In this document: positions 43,685-51,568 of the stretch, piece after piece
Position numbering within the stretch: the stretch's first letter is position 1
How the letters are laid out: the number at the start of each line of letters is the position of its first letter
Source of the DNA: Streptomyces sp. JJ66
GTDB taxonomy: Bacteria; Actinomycetota; Actinomycetes; Streptomycetales; Streptomycetaceae
Direction: 5' to 3'
Length of the DNA: 64,000 nt
Assembly: GCF_019303495.1 (NCBI RefSeq)
Contig: NZ_JAEVFI010000002.1
Span: 220,440 to 284,439, forward strand
The notes under the pieces: generated by a model
Seen by the model: only the letters and a program-made list of their open reading frames with translations
The model's database searches: none
What the model was told of the DNA's origin: nothing
Translations under genes and position numbers: made by a program

Positions 43685-44949
43685 GGCAGGTACGCCCGGT
43701 TGTGCGCGAGCAGCCGGTCGGTGAGCGCCTCGGCCCGCTCGTACTGGCCGATCAGCGGATGGGCGAGCAGCGCCGCGAAGACCCGCTCGCGCCCGCCGTG
43801 CAGCGCGGCCTGGAGCGCGAGGTGTTCGTAGCCGGTGACGTGCGCGACCAGTCCGGCGTGCGCGGGGGGCAGCGGTGGCGCGGGCAGCGGTTCGGCGCCG
43901 CCGCGCGTCACCCGGGCCGGGACCTCCACCACCGCGTCGTCCGGCAGGAAGGGCAGCGTGCCGCCGTTGCGGACGTTGACCGCCTGCACGCCGCCGCCGT
44001 CCTGCCCCGCGGTGCCCACCAGCGAGGCGGCGAGCGCGACGGCGGCCTCCGAGTAGTACGCCCCGCCGCGTTCGGCCAGCAGCGCGGGCTTCTCCGCCAG
44101 CGCGGGGTCGGCGTACATCCGCAGCAGGCGTTCCTCCAGCGCGGCGACCTCGGCCGCGCGCGCGGGCTTCTGGCGCAGCTGAGCCACCACGGCGTCGTGC
44201 GCGTAGAAGTAGCGCAGGTAGTAGGAGGGGACGACGCCGAGCCCCTCCAGCAGCGGCCGGGGCAGCCGCAGCCGTTCGGCGAGCGCGGTGGCGTGCCCCG
44301 CCAGCAGGCGCGGCAGCAGGTCGGGGCCGTCAGGGCCGCCGTGGCGTACGGCCAGCTCCCAGGTGAGGTGGTTGAGCCCGTAGTGCTCCAGGTGCAGTTC
44401 CTCTGGCGGCAGGTCCAGCAGCCCGGCGAAGGCGCGCTGGAGGCCGATGGCCACGTTGCACAGGCCGACGGCGCGGTGCCCGGCGGCGAGCAGGGCGCGG
44501 GTGACGATGCCGACGGGGTTGGTGAAGTCGATGATCCACGCGTCCGGGCTGACCCGGCGCACCGTCTCGGCGATCTCCAGCACGACGGGCACGGTGCGCA
44601 GCGCCTTCGCCAGGCCCCCCGCGCCGGTGGTCTCCTGGCCGACGCAGCCGCACTCCAGCGGCCACGTCTCATCCTGCTGCCGGGCCGCCTGGCCACCGAT
44701 CCGGAGCTGCACGAGCACCGCCGCCGCGCCCTCGGCACCCGCCGCGACGTCCTCGGTGAGCACCACCCGGGCCGGATGCCCCTGGTGCGCCAGGATGCGG
44801 CGCGCGAGCCCGCCGACGAGCTCCAGCCGCTCGCGCGCCGGATCGATGAGTACCAGTTCGGTCACGGGCAGGGTGTCGCGGAGCCGGGCGAACCCGTCCA
44901 CGAGTTCCGGCGTGTAGGTCGAGCCTCCGCCGACGACGGCGATCCGCAC
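43675..44949 (-). CDS. GH4-family 6-phospho-glycosidase
   Basis: NAD- and metal-dependent glycosidase family 4, 424 residues. The NAD loop is VVGGGSTYTPEL (5-16); metal and substrate residues are in GLCNVAIG (C164, N165) and HYGLNHLTWE (H194); a DFTNPVGIVT stretch is also typical. GH4 enzymes act in the cytosol on phosphorylated disaccharides by an oxidation-elimination mechanism. With the downstream kinase and a DasR-type operator 26 bp before its start, amino-sugar or chitobiose-type substrates are likely. No ABC transporter genes accompany the pair here. Confidence 0.9.
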   Translation of the reverse strand: MRIAVVGGGSTYTPELVDGFARLRDTLPVTELVLIDPARERLELVGGLARRILAHQGHPARVVLTEDVAAGAEGAAAVLVQLRIGGQAARQQDETWPLECGCVGQETTGAGGLAKALRTVPVVLEIAETVRRVSPDAWIIDFTNPVGIVTRALLAAGHRAVGLCNVAIGLQRAFAGLLDLPPEELHLEHYGLNHLTWELAVRHGGPDGPDLLPRLLAGHATALAERLRLPRPLLEGLGVVPSYYLRYFYAHDAVVAQLRQKPARAAEVAALEERLLRMYADPALAEKPALLAERGGAYYSEAAVALAASLVGTAGQDGGGVQAVNVRNGGTLPFLPDDAVVEVPARVTRGGAEPLPAPPLPPAHAGLVAHVTGYEHLALQAALHGGRERVFAALLAHPLIGQYERAEALTDRLLAHNRAYLPWA

Positions 44950-44974
44950 CCGCGTCTCCTCTCACCCCGGGCCA

Positions 44975-44990
44975 AGTGGTCCAGACCATA
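44975..44990. promoter_or_regulatory. DasR responsive element (dre) before the GH4 gene
   Basis: AGTGGTCCAGACCATA contains the dyad TGGTC-CA-GACCA and fits the Streptomyces dre consensus (around A-C/G-TGGTCTAGACCA). DasR, the GntR-family GlcNAc regulator, releases such sites when amino-sugar phosphates rise. Position directly before the GH4/kinase operon supports a real operator. Confidence 0.78.
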
Positions 44991-45300
44991 AGTGGGGCAC
45001 TCCGCTGGGTCAACGCCGCCCGGACCGCCCCTCGTCCGTCCCTCCCCCGGTGCGCTGGGGCGCTCCCCCGCCGCGTGCGGGAGGGAGAACCGGGGGCTGA
45101 GTGAACGCGCGGTGTCGCCCGCCGCCACGGCGGAGCCGTGCACCAGGCGGGCGGCGTCCTCCCGGCTGCGGGGAGGGACCGGGCGTTTCGTGCGGGAGAG
45201 CACCCTCTATATAGTGCTGCGAACCGGCCAGCGGGCCACCACATCCCTCCCCCCACGTCCCGCTCCATCCGGATCGACAGTGGGAAAAGGGGAACGAACC
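44991..45300. other. Intergenic region before the LCP gene
   Basis: 310 bp with no gene. CTCTATATAGTGCT near 45208-45221 is the only AT-rich stretch and could be a -10 region about 90 bp before the LCP start. Nothing else is recognised. Confidence 0.35.
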
Positions 45301-46404
45301 ATGCCCGACACCAGCTCCGGCCCGATAGCCGCCGAGCGCGGCAGCCCTCGTCGCCACCGCGCACGGCGGCAACGCCGCTCCGGACGCCGCCGGATAGGGC
45401 GCACGGTCGGCATCGCGCTGGCCGTCCTGCTGCTCGGCACGGCGGGAGCGGGCTACTGGGCCTACCGCTCCCTGGACGGCAACCTCACCAGCGTGGACCT
45501 GGAGCAGGCCCTGGGTGACGACCGTCCCGAGAAGGCACCGGCCGCGCGGGGCGCGACGAACCTGCTCGTCCTGGGCTCGGATTCGCGGGCCGGGGACAAC
45601 GCGGAACTGGACTCCGGCGTGGTCGCCGGGGCGCGCGCCGACACCGCCCTGGTGGTGCACATTCCCGAGGACCGCACCAGTGCGGTGGCGGTCAGCATCC
45701 CCCGCGACACCCTCGTGGACCGGCCCTCCTGCCGCTCGGCGAACGGCGCGGAGACCGGCCCCGCCAGCCGCGTGATGTTCAACTCGGTCTACACCACCGG
45801 CGGCTCCGCGTGCGTGGTGCGGACCGTGGAGCAGATGTCGGGCGTACGCGTCGATCACCTGCTGGAGATCGACTTCGCCGGGTTCGAGGATCTCGTGGAC
45901 GCGCTGGGCGGGGTGCCGGTCACCGTCGAGGAGCCCATCAGGGACACCAAGAGCGGGTTCACTCTGGAACCCGGAACGCACCGGCTGGACGGTGCCGACT
46001 CCCTCCGGTTCGTGCGCACTCGCTACGGCTACGGTGACGGCAGCGACCTGGGGCGGATCGGACTCCAGCAACAGTTCCTGGTCGCGCTGCTGAACGAGGT
46101 GAAGCGCCAGGACCTGCTGAGCAGCCCCGCCAAGTCCTACCGGATCGCGCGGGCGGCGACCGAATCCCTGACCACCGACGCCGAGCTGGGCTCGCTGACC
46201 GCGCTGGCCGATTTCGCCCGCGGCATGCGGGGCATCGACCCCGGCGCCATGGAGACCGTGATGCTCCCGGTGGCGTACGACACGGCCGATCCCAACCGGG
46301 TGGTACCGGCCGAGCCGCAGGCGGACGAGCTGTGGCAAGCCCTGCGGGAGAGCGCGGACGTGCCCGAGTCGGCGTACGACTCTCCCGCCACGGCGGGCCG
46401 GTGA
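45301..46404 (+). CDS. LytR-CpsA-Psr (LCP) cell-wall glycopolymer ligase
   Basis: LCP enzymes transfer lipid-linked glycopolymers to peptidoglycan. 367 residues: an Arg-rich cytoplasmic head, one membrane helix (about 35-56, VGIALAVLLLGTAGAGYWAY), then the extracellular LCP domain. Conserved residues are seen at LLVLGSDSRAG, ARADTALVVHI, AVSIPRDTLVD, FSSVY-like MFNSVYTTGG, and LRFVRTRYGYGDGSDLGRI with the Arg and Asp that bind the pyrophosphate. ATG 45301 has AAAGGGGAA upstream. First gene of the polysaccharide locus, which fits a final attachment step. Confidence 0.93.
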   Translation: MPDTSSGPIAAERGSPRRHRARRQRRSGRRRIGRTVGIALAVLLLGTAGAGYWAYRSLDGNLTSVDLEQALGDDRPEKAPAARGATNLLVLGSDSRAGDNAELDSGVVAGARADTALVVHIPEDRTSAVAVSIPRDTLVDRPSCRSANGAETGPASRVMFNSVYTTGGSACVVRTVEQMSGVRVDHLLEIDFAGFEDLVDALGGVPVTVEEPIRDTKSGFTLEPGTHRLDGADSLRFVRTRYGYGDGSDLGRIGLQQQFLVALLNEVKRQDLLSSPAKSYRIARAATESLTTDAELGSLTALADFARGMRGIDPGAMETVMLPVAYDTADPNRVVPAEPQADELWQALRESADVPESAYDSPATAGR

Positions 46405-46510
46405 CACCACCTTGAGACGTGGTGGTGGCGGATTCCCGGCGGTCTCTTGGCTGCCCGGACCGGCCGCTGACGGCGGATGAGCTCAGCCACATGACCTGAA
46501 GACGACGGCT

Positions 46511-46549
46511 CGGAGTGCTCCGAGTGCTCCGAGCACTCCGAGCACTCCG
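46511..46549. repeat. Palindromic array of 9-bp units
   Basis: Two copies of a GAGTGCTC-type unit are followed directly by two in inverse orientation (GAGCACTC), so 46511-46549 is a 19-bp inverted repeat with one mismatch and one central base. It lies between the LCP and CDP-alcohol transferase genes and could be a terminator or a multi-site operator. Confidence 0.75.
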
Positions 46550-46591
46550 ACAACAAGGCCCGAAGTCCGCGAAGAGAAGGAAGGGACAGGC

Positions 46592-47392
46592 GTGACCGAA
46601 GTGACCGGTCCGGTGGGGACCGCGCGACCGTTTGGCGAGGCCCTGGGGCGCCTGCGGGGGGCGCAGAAATCCGCCAAGGGCGTCTCGCTGTACTCCCGGT
46701 TCCTCAACCGGCCCGCCGGGCGCTATCTCGCGGCGGGCGCGTACACGGCGGGCCTGACCCCCAACCAGGTGACCGCGGTCAGCGCCGTCTTCAGCTTCAC
46801 CGGCGTCGCCGCGCTCATCTTCCTCCCACCGTCCTGGTGGGCGGGCGCGCTGGTGTGGCTGGCGCTGGCCGTCGGGTTCGCGTTCGACTCCGCGGACGGC
46901 CAGCTGGCCCGGCTGCGCGGGGGCGGCAGCCCGGCGGGCGAATGGCTGGACCACGTCGTGGACTGCGCCAAAGTGACGGCCCTGCACTGCGCCGTGCTGA
47001 TCGCCTTCTACCGGCACCCCGAACACTTCGGCACCGAGGCCGCCGGGTGGCTGCTGGTGCCGCTGGTCTTCCTGTTCGCCACCCTCGTCACCTTCTTCGG
47101 CGGGCTGCTCACCGAGCAGCTGAAGCCGAAGCCCGCGCCGGGCGGTGCGCCGCCAGCCCCCTCAACCCTGCGGGCGCTGGCGCTGGTTCCCGTCGATCAC
47201 GGCGTCTTCTGCCTGGTCTTCGTGGTGCTGGGCGGTGGCACGGCGTTCGCCTGGGCCTACGGTGTGCTGGGCGCGGTGGCGCTGCTCTACCTGCCGCTGT
47301 TCCTGGTGAAGTGGTTCCGGGAACTCAACCGCGCGGGCTCGCCCGGCACGCAGCGGGCGGCGACCGCTCCCGCGCGGACAGCCGGGGTGTGA
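46592..47392 (+). CDS. CDP-alcohol phosphatidyltransferase family protein
   Basis: Membrane enzyme that transfers a phosphoalcohol from a CDP-alcohol to an acceptor. The full family motif is present: D99-x2-D102-G-x2-A-R, then G117-x3-D120... in the order D99, D102, D120 and D124 (SADGQLARLRGGG and GEWLDHVVD). About six hydrophobic helices surround it; 266 residues. GTG 46592 has GGAAGGGA upstream. The acceptor and alcohol are not readable from sequence. Its place between LCP and sugar-transferase genes suggests decoration of the surface polymer rather than phospholipid synthesis, and a TagD-like cytidylyltransferase at the other end of the locus could make the CDP-alcohol. Confidence 0.88.
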   Translation: MTEVTGPVGTARPFGEALGRLRGAQKSAKGVSLYSRFLNRPAGRYLAAGAYTAGLTPNQVTAVSAVFSFTGVAALIFLPPSWWAGALVWLALAVGFAFDSADGQLARLRGGGSPAGEWLDHVVDCAKVTALHCAVLIAFYRHPEHFGTEAAGWLLVPLVFLFATLVTFFGGLLTEQLKPKPAPGGAPPAPSTLRALALVPVDHGVFCLVFVVLGGGTAFAWAYGVLGAVALLYLPLFLVKWFRELNRAGSPGTQRAATAPARTAGV

Positions 47393-47558
47393 TCTATGCC
47401 ATCACCGGAACCGCCGAGAGTACCCCAACCAGCCGCTATGGCACGGCAGGGGTCACGAGATCCATCCGAACACGCGTGAACGTGTGTCGCGCGACGCGCG
47501 GGTGACATAGTGTGCCCGCTGATGTGAAGAAAATGTGACCCGCTTATCGGAAGAGCGG

Positions 47559-49070
47559 GTGAAGCTGTGCATGGCTGGGGGCACGCGAATCTTGGAAACC
47601 ACCCGAACCTACGGCGTCCGTACCGCACGCATACCCACGCAGCGTCAGGCTAGGCCCTCACCCTCCGCCGTGGCGGACAGTCGCGCCAAGCCGTCGTGGT
47701 ACCTGCCGCTCCTGCTCGGGGTGGACGCGGGCGTCACCAGCTTCACGGTGCTGATGGTCTTCGGCACCGCCGGGCACCCGCACCCCATACGCTCCGCCCT
47801 GGCCGCCGCCCTGATCTGGGTGGGCGTCCTGGCGGTCCGGCGCCGGTACCACTGGGACAGCATCGGCGAATCGCGCGGCGCCCTGCCCGTGCTGCACGAC
47901 TGGCTGATCTTCGTGGCGGTGCTGGCGGTCCTCGCGGCGGCCACCGCCCAGACCCCGGCCCCCCTCACCTCGCTGGCCGCCCTGGCCCCGACGCTGGTGG
48001 GCGCGCTGCTGAGCCGCCGCTTCGTCCACGGCCACCTGACGGCCGTACGGCGGGACGCGCGCGCCGTGAGCCGCGTGCTGGTGGTCGGGGAGCCCAGCGC
48101 GATGGACAGCGCCGTACAGCGGCTCGCCTCCCGCACCGACCACCCGTTCGCGGTCGTCGGCGCCCTGGTAACCGAAGACGGCGCACCCGCCGACGGCCTG
48201 GTGCGCGAGCGGCTGCACCTCGACCGGGAGGGCACCGCCGCCCGCGAGGTGGTGGACGCCGCCGGGCGGCTTCGTGCCGACCTGGTGCTGCTCACCCCGG
48301 GAGGTCAGCTCAGCGGCGACCGGCTGCGCGAGCTGTGCTGGGCGCTGCACGACACCGGACTCGACGTGGCCCTCGCCCCCGGCCTGGTGGAGACGTCGGT
48401 CAAGCGGCTGGAAGCCTCCACCGTCGCCGGGCTGACCGTGCTGCGCGTGAACCCTCCGCGCGGCGGGGGCGTCCAGGGCGCCCTGAAGACGCTCACCGAC
48501 CGGTGCGGCGCGGCCCTGGGACTGCTGCTGCTGGCCCCGCTCTTCGCCCTGCTCATCCTCGCCATACGCCTGGACTCCCCCGGCCCGGCCTTCTTCCGCC
48601 AGGAGCGGGTGGGCCGGGACCAGGAGTCCTTCAGGATCTGGAAGTTCCGCACCATGGTCCCGGACGCCGAACAGCGCAAGAACACGCTGGCGGCGAGCAA
48701 CGAGCACGACGGGCTGATGTTCAAGATGCGCCGCGACCCGCGGGTGACGCGGGTGGGCCGCCTGCTGCGCCGCACCTCGCTGGACGAACTGCCCCAGCTG
48801 TTCAACGTGCTCCGGGGCGACATGTCCCTGGTGGGTCCGCGCCCGCCGCTGCCCGACGAGGTGGCCGGGTACGACGCCACGGCGGTGCGGCGGCTGCGGG
48901 TGAAGCCGGGCATGACCGGGCTGTGGCAGGTCAGCGGGCGGTCCGACCTGTCCTGGGACGAAACCGTCCAGCTCGACCTGCACTACGTCGACAACTGGTC
49001 CTTCAGCAGTGACCTCGACGTGCTGAGCCGTACGTTCCGCGCCGTCGTTGACGGCAGCGGAGCGTACTGA
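47559..49070 (+). CDS. Polyprenyl-phosphate glycosylphosphotransferase (WbaP/CpsE type)
   Basis: Starts the repeat unit by moving a sugar-1-phosphate from a nucleotide sugar onto undecaprenyl phosphate. N-terminal membrane helices (about 45-130) and a CoA-binding-like domain (VSRVLVVGEPSAMD) lead to the catalytic bacterial sugar-transferase domain from about 315: DRCGAALGLLLLAPLFALL, FFRQERVGRDQESFRIWKFRTM, DELPQLFNVLRGDMSLVGPRP, KPGMTGLWQVSGRSDLSW. I use GTG 47559 behind GGAAGAG (503 residues); GTG 47535 and ATG 47571 are alternatives. First sugar unknown; the domain is of the kind using hexose-1-phosphate. Confidence 0.92.
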   Translation: MKLCMAGGTRILETTRTYGVRTARIPTQRQARPSPSAVADSRAKPSWYLPLLLGVDAGVTSFTVLMVFGTAGHPHPIRSALAAALIWVGVLAVRRRYHWDSIGESRGALPVLHDWLIFVAVLAVLAAATAQTPAPLTSLAALAPTLVGALLSRRFVHGHLTAVRRDARAVSRVLVVGEPSAMDSAVQRLASRTDHPFAVVGALVTEDGAPADGLVRERLHLDREGTAAREVVDAAGRLRADLVLLTPGGQLSGDRLRELCWALHDTGLDVALAPGLVETSVKRLEASTVAGLTVLRVNPPRGGGVQGALKTLTDRCGAALGLLLLAPLFALLILAIRLDSPGPAFFRQERVGRDQESFRIWKFRTMVPDAEQRKNTLAASNEHDGLMFKMRRDPRVTRVGRLLRRTSLDELPQLFNVLRGDMSLVGPRPPLPDEVAGYDATAVRRLRVKPGMTGLWQVSGRSDLSWDETVQLDLHYVDNWSFSSDLDVLSRTFRAVVDGSGAY

Positions 49071-49088
49071 GGCTGAGGAATGCGGAGC

Positions 49089-50081
49089 TCACCGCTCCTG
49101 GCCGGACCGCCACCACGCGTAGGTGGCCGCGATGCCGTCCCGCAGGGGAATACGGGGCTGCCAGCCCAGGGAGGTCAGACGGGAGACGTCCAGCAGCTTG
49201 CGGGGCGTCCCGTCCGGCTTGCCGGTGTCCCAGGCGATGCGGCCGGTGAAACCCGTCACCTCGGCCACGGTTTCCGCGAGCTCCCGGATGGTCAGGTCGC
49301 TTCCGCAGCCGACGTTGACCGGCTCGTCGCCGTCGTAGCGGCTCAGCAGGGCCACGCACGCGTCCGCGAGGTCGTCCACGTGCAGGAACTCCCGGCGCGG
49401 GGTGCCCGAGCCCCACAGCGTCACCTCCTCGCGCCCCTCCTGGGTGGCTTCGTGGAAGCGGCGGATCAGGGCGGGCAGGACGTGCGAGGTCTCCAGGTCG
49501 AAATTGTCACCGGGGCCGTAGAGGTTGGTCGGCATGGCCGAGATGTAGGCGGCCCCGTACTGCCGGCGGTAGGACTGCACCTGGCAGATGCCCGCGATCT
49601 TCGCCAGCGCGTACGGCTCGTTGGTGGCTTCCAGCGGGCCGGTCAGCAGGGCGTCCTCCCGGATGGGCTGTGGCGCGTGCTTGGGGTAGATGCACGAGGA
49701 GCCCAGGAACAGCAGCCGCCCCACCCCGGCCGCGTGCGCGCCCGCGATGACGCTGAGCTGGATGCGCAGGTTCTCTTCCAGGAACGGGACCGGCTGGGAG
49801 CTGTTGGCGAGGATGCCGCCCACCTTGGCGGCGGCCAGGACCACCGCGTCCGGCCGCACGTCGGCGAGGAACGCGGCGGTGGCCTCGGCGTCCCGCAGGT
49901 CGAGCTCGGCGCGGTTTCGGGTGATCACCTCGTGACCGTCGGCCGCCAGGCGCCGCGCCACCGCGGAGCCGACCAGCCCCCGGTGACCCGCGACGAATAT
50001 CCGGGAGCTGCTTGGCAGGTACGGCGAGGACGGAGCGGGGGACGGCGTAGCCGTGGGCGAATCGGTCATGACCCGGATCAT
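49089..50081 (-). CDS. fcl: GDP-L-fucose synthase
   Basis: Epimerase-reductase that completes GDP-L-fucose from GDP-4-keto-6-deoxymannose. NADP loop [14 protein letters not shown] near residue 32, [15 protein letters not shown], the catalytic YALAK (Tyr-x3-Lys), and [14 protein letters not shown], all typical of Fcl/WcaG. 330 residues from ATG 50081; an ATG four codons later is equally possible, and neither has a strong ribosome binding site. Divergent from gmd with 191 bp between, so the two-step GDP-fucose pathway is complete in the window. Confidence 0.95.
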   Translation of the reverse strand: MIRVMTDSPTATPSPAPSSPYLPSSSRIFVAGHRGLVGSAVARRLAADGHEVITRNRAELDLRDAEATAAFLADVRPDAVVLAAAKVGGILANSSQPVPFLEENLRIQLSVIAGAHAAGVGRLLFLGSSCIYPKHAPQPIREDALLTGPLEATNEPYALAKIAGICQVQSYRRQYGAAYISAMPTNLYGPGDNFDLETSHVLPALIRRFHEATQEGREEVTLWGSGTPRREFLHVDDLADACVALLSRYDGDEPVNVGCGSDLTIRELAETVAEVTGFTGRIAWDTGKPDGTPRKLLDVSRLTSLGWQPRIPLRDGIAATYAWWRSGQER

Positions 50082-50272
50082 GCCAGCAAGGAGTGGGGGC
50101 TCCGCGACCCTCCCCCGGTTTTGCCGCGACCCTCACCCGGTTCCCTCCCCACCGCGCGACCCGCACGGGTCGTGACCATCCCACTCCAAACGCAACACCC
50201 CCATACGCAACACCGCGCGACAACGCGGTGGACGCGGCCGAGATCCGGCGCGTCCGCACAGAGAGGCCACGC

Positions 50273-51286
50273 ATGAGCAAGACCGCACTGATCACGGGAG
50301 TCACCGGGCAGGACGGCTCGTACCTGTCCGAGCTGCTGCTGTCCAAGGGCTACACGGTGCACGGCCTGGTGCGGCGGTCCTCCTCGTTCAACACCGAGCG
50401 GATCGATCACATCTACCAGGGGCCGCAGGAATCCGGGCGCTCCTACGTGCTGCACCACGCCGACCTCTCCGACGGGGTGGCGCTGGTGAACCTGCTGCGG
50501 GACATACAGCCGGACGAGGTGTACAACCTGGGCGCCCAGTCCCATGTCCGGGTGTCCTTCGACGCCCCGCTCTACACCGGTGACGTCACCGGGCTCGGGG
50601 CGCTGCGGCTGCTGGAAGCGGTGCGGGCCTCCGGTATCGACACCCGGATCTACCAGGCGTCGTCCTCGGAGATGTTCGGCTCCACCCCGCCGCCGCAGAA
50701 CGAGCAGACCCCCTTCCACCCGCGCAGCCCCTACGGCGCCGCCAAGGTGTTCGCCTACTGGGCGACGGTCAACTACCGCGAGGCGTACGACATGTACGCC
50801 GTCAACGGCATCCTGTTCAACCACGAGTCGCCGCGCCGTGGTGAGACCTTCGTCACGCGCAAGATCACCCGCGCGGTGGCCCGGATCAAGGCGGGTCTGC
50901 AAAGCGAGCTGTACCTCGGCAACCTGGATGCGGTGCGGGACTGGGGGTACGCCCCGGAGTACGTGGACGCGATGTGGCGCATGCTCCAGCAGGACGAGCC
51001 GACGGACTACGTGGTGGCCACCGGCGTCGAGGCCAGCGTCCGGCAGTTCCTGGAGGCGGCGTTCGGGCACGCCGGTCTGGACTGGCGCGAGTACGTCCGG
51101 CACGACGCCAAGTACGAGCGCCCCAGCGAGGTGGACGCCCTGATCGGCGATGCCAGCAAGGCCCGCGACCGGCTCGGCTGGAAGCCCGAGGTGCTGGTCG
51201 AGGACCTGGCCCGGATCATGGTGGACGCCGACATCCGCCAGGTGGAGGACGCCCTGGCGGGGGCCTCGGTGCGCATCGACCGCTGA
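50273..51286 (+). CDS. gmd: GDP-mannose 4,6-dehydratase
   Basis: First step from GDP-mannose toward GDP-fucose. NAD loop [19 protein letters not shown], the catalytic Ser/Thr and Glu region QASSSEMFG, and YGAAK (Tyr-x3-Lys) are present, with [19 protein letters not shown] in the substrate domain. 337 residues from ATG 50273, which has GAGAGG upstream; this Met starts right at the Rossmann fold (MSKTALITG). Strong tandem hairpins close the transcript. Confidence 0.97.
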   Translation: MSKTALITGVTGQDGSYLSELLLSKGYTVHGLVRRSSSFNTERIDHIYQGPQESGRSYVLHHADLSDGVALVNLLRDIQPDEVYNLGAQSHVRVSFDAPLYTGDVTGLGALRLLEAVRASGIDTRIYQASSSEMFGSTPPPQNEQTPFHPRSPYGAAKVFAYWATVNYREAYDMYAVNGILFNHESPRRGETFVTRKITRAVARIKAGLQSELYLGNLDAVRDWGYAPEYVDAMWRMLQQDEPTDYVVATGVEASVRQFLEAAFGHAGLDWREYVRHDAKYERPSEVDALIGDASKARDRLGWKPEVLVEDLARIMVDADIRQVEDALAGASVRIDR

Positions 51287-51291
51287 GCCAC

Positions 51292-51350
51292 GCCAGTGCC
51301 GCGTGACTGACGCGGCACTGGCCCGCGCCCGGGGCATACCGGGCGCGGGC
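51292..51350 (+). terminator. Double terminator after gmd
   Basis: Two perfect hairpins in succession: GCCAGTGCCGCGT/ACGCGGCACTGGC (51292-51304 and 51310-51322), then a 12-bp stem GCCCGCGCCCGG/CCGGGCGCGGGC (51321-51332 and 51339-51350). The first starts 6 bp after the gmd stop. Confidence 0.9.
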
Positions 51351-51568
51351 CAACCCCGGCGAGGGTGCCGCGCCTGGCCGGGACCGCACCACACTGGCTG
51401 AAACCGATCGGTAGCGCACAGCACCGTTACCCGGCCAAGTGCCGCCCCGGGGCTGCTGTTTGCACAAAGTTACTCAAGGAACTTGGCCAAAAACCTCTCC
51501 GCAGCGGTATCCTGCGGCTCATCCACTCTCCTTCGGGCGCTCCCTGACCGGCAGGGCCAGCTTCTGCT

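Noticed and set aside
40566..45000. Complete RiPP cluster around the small Cys-repeat gene
   Set aside because: The neighbours are malQ, a MarR regulator, a permease, a kinase and a GH4 enzyme; no maturase, protease or exporter is dedicated to it.
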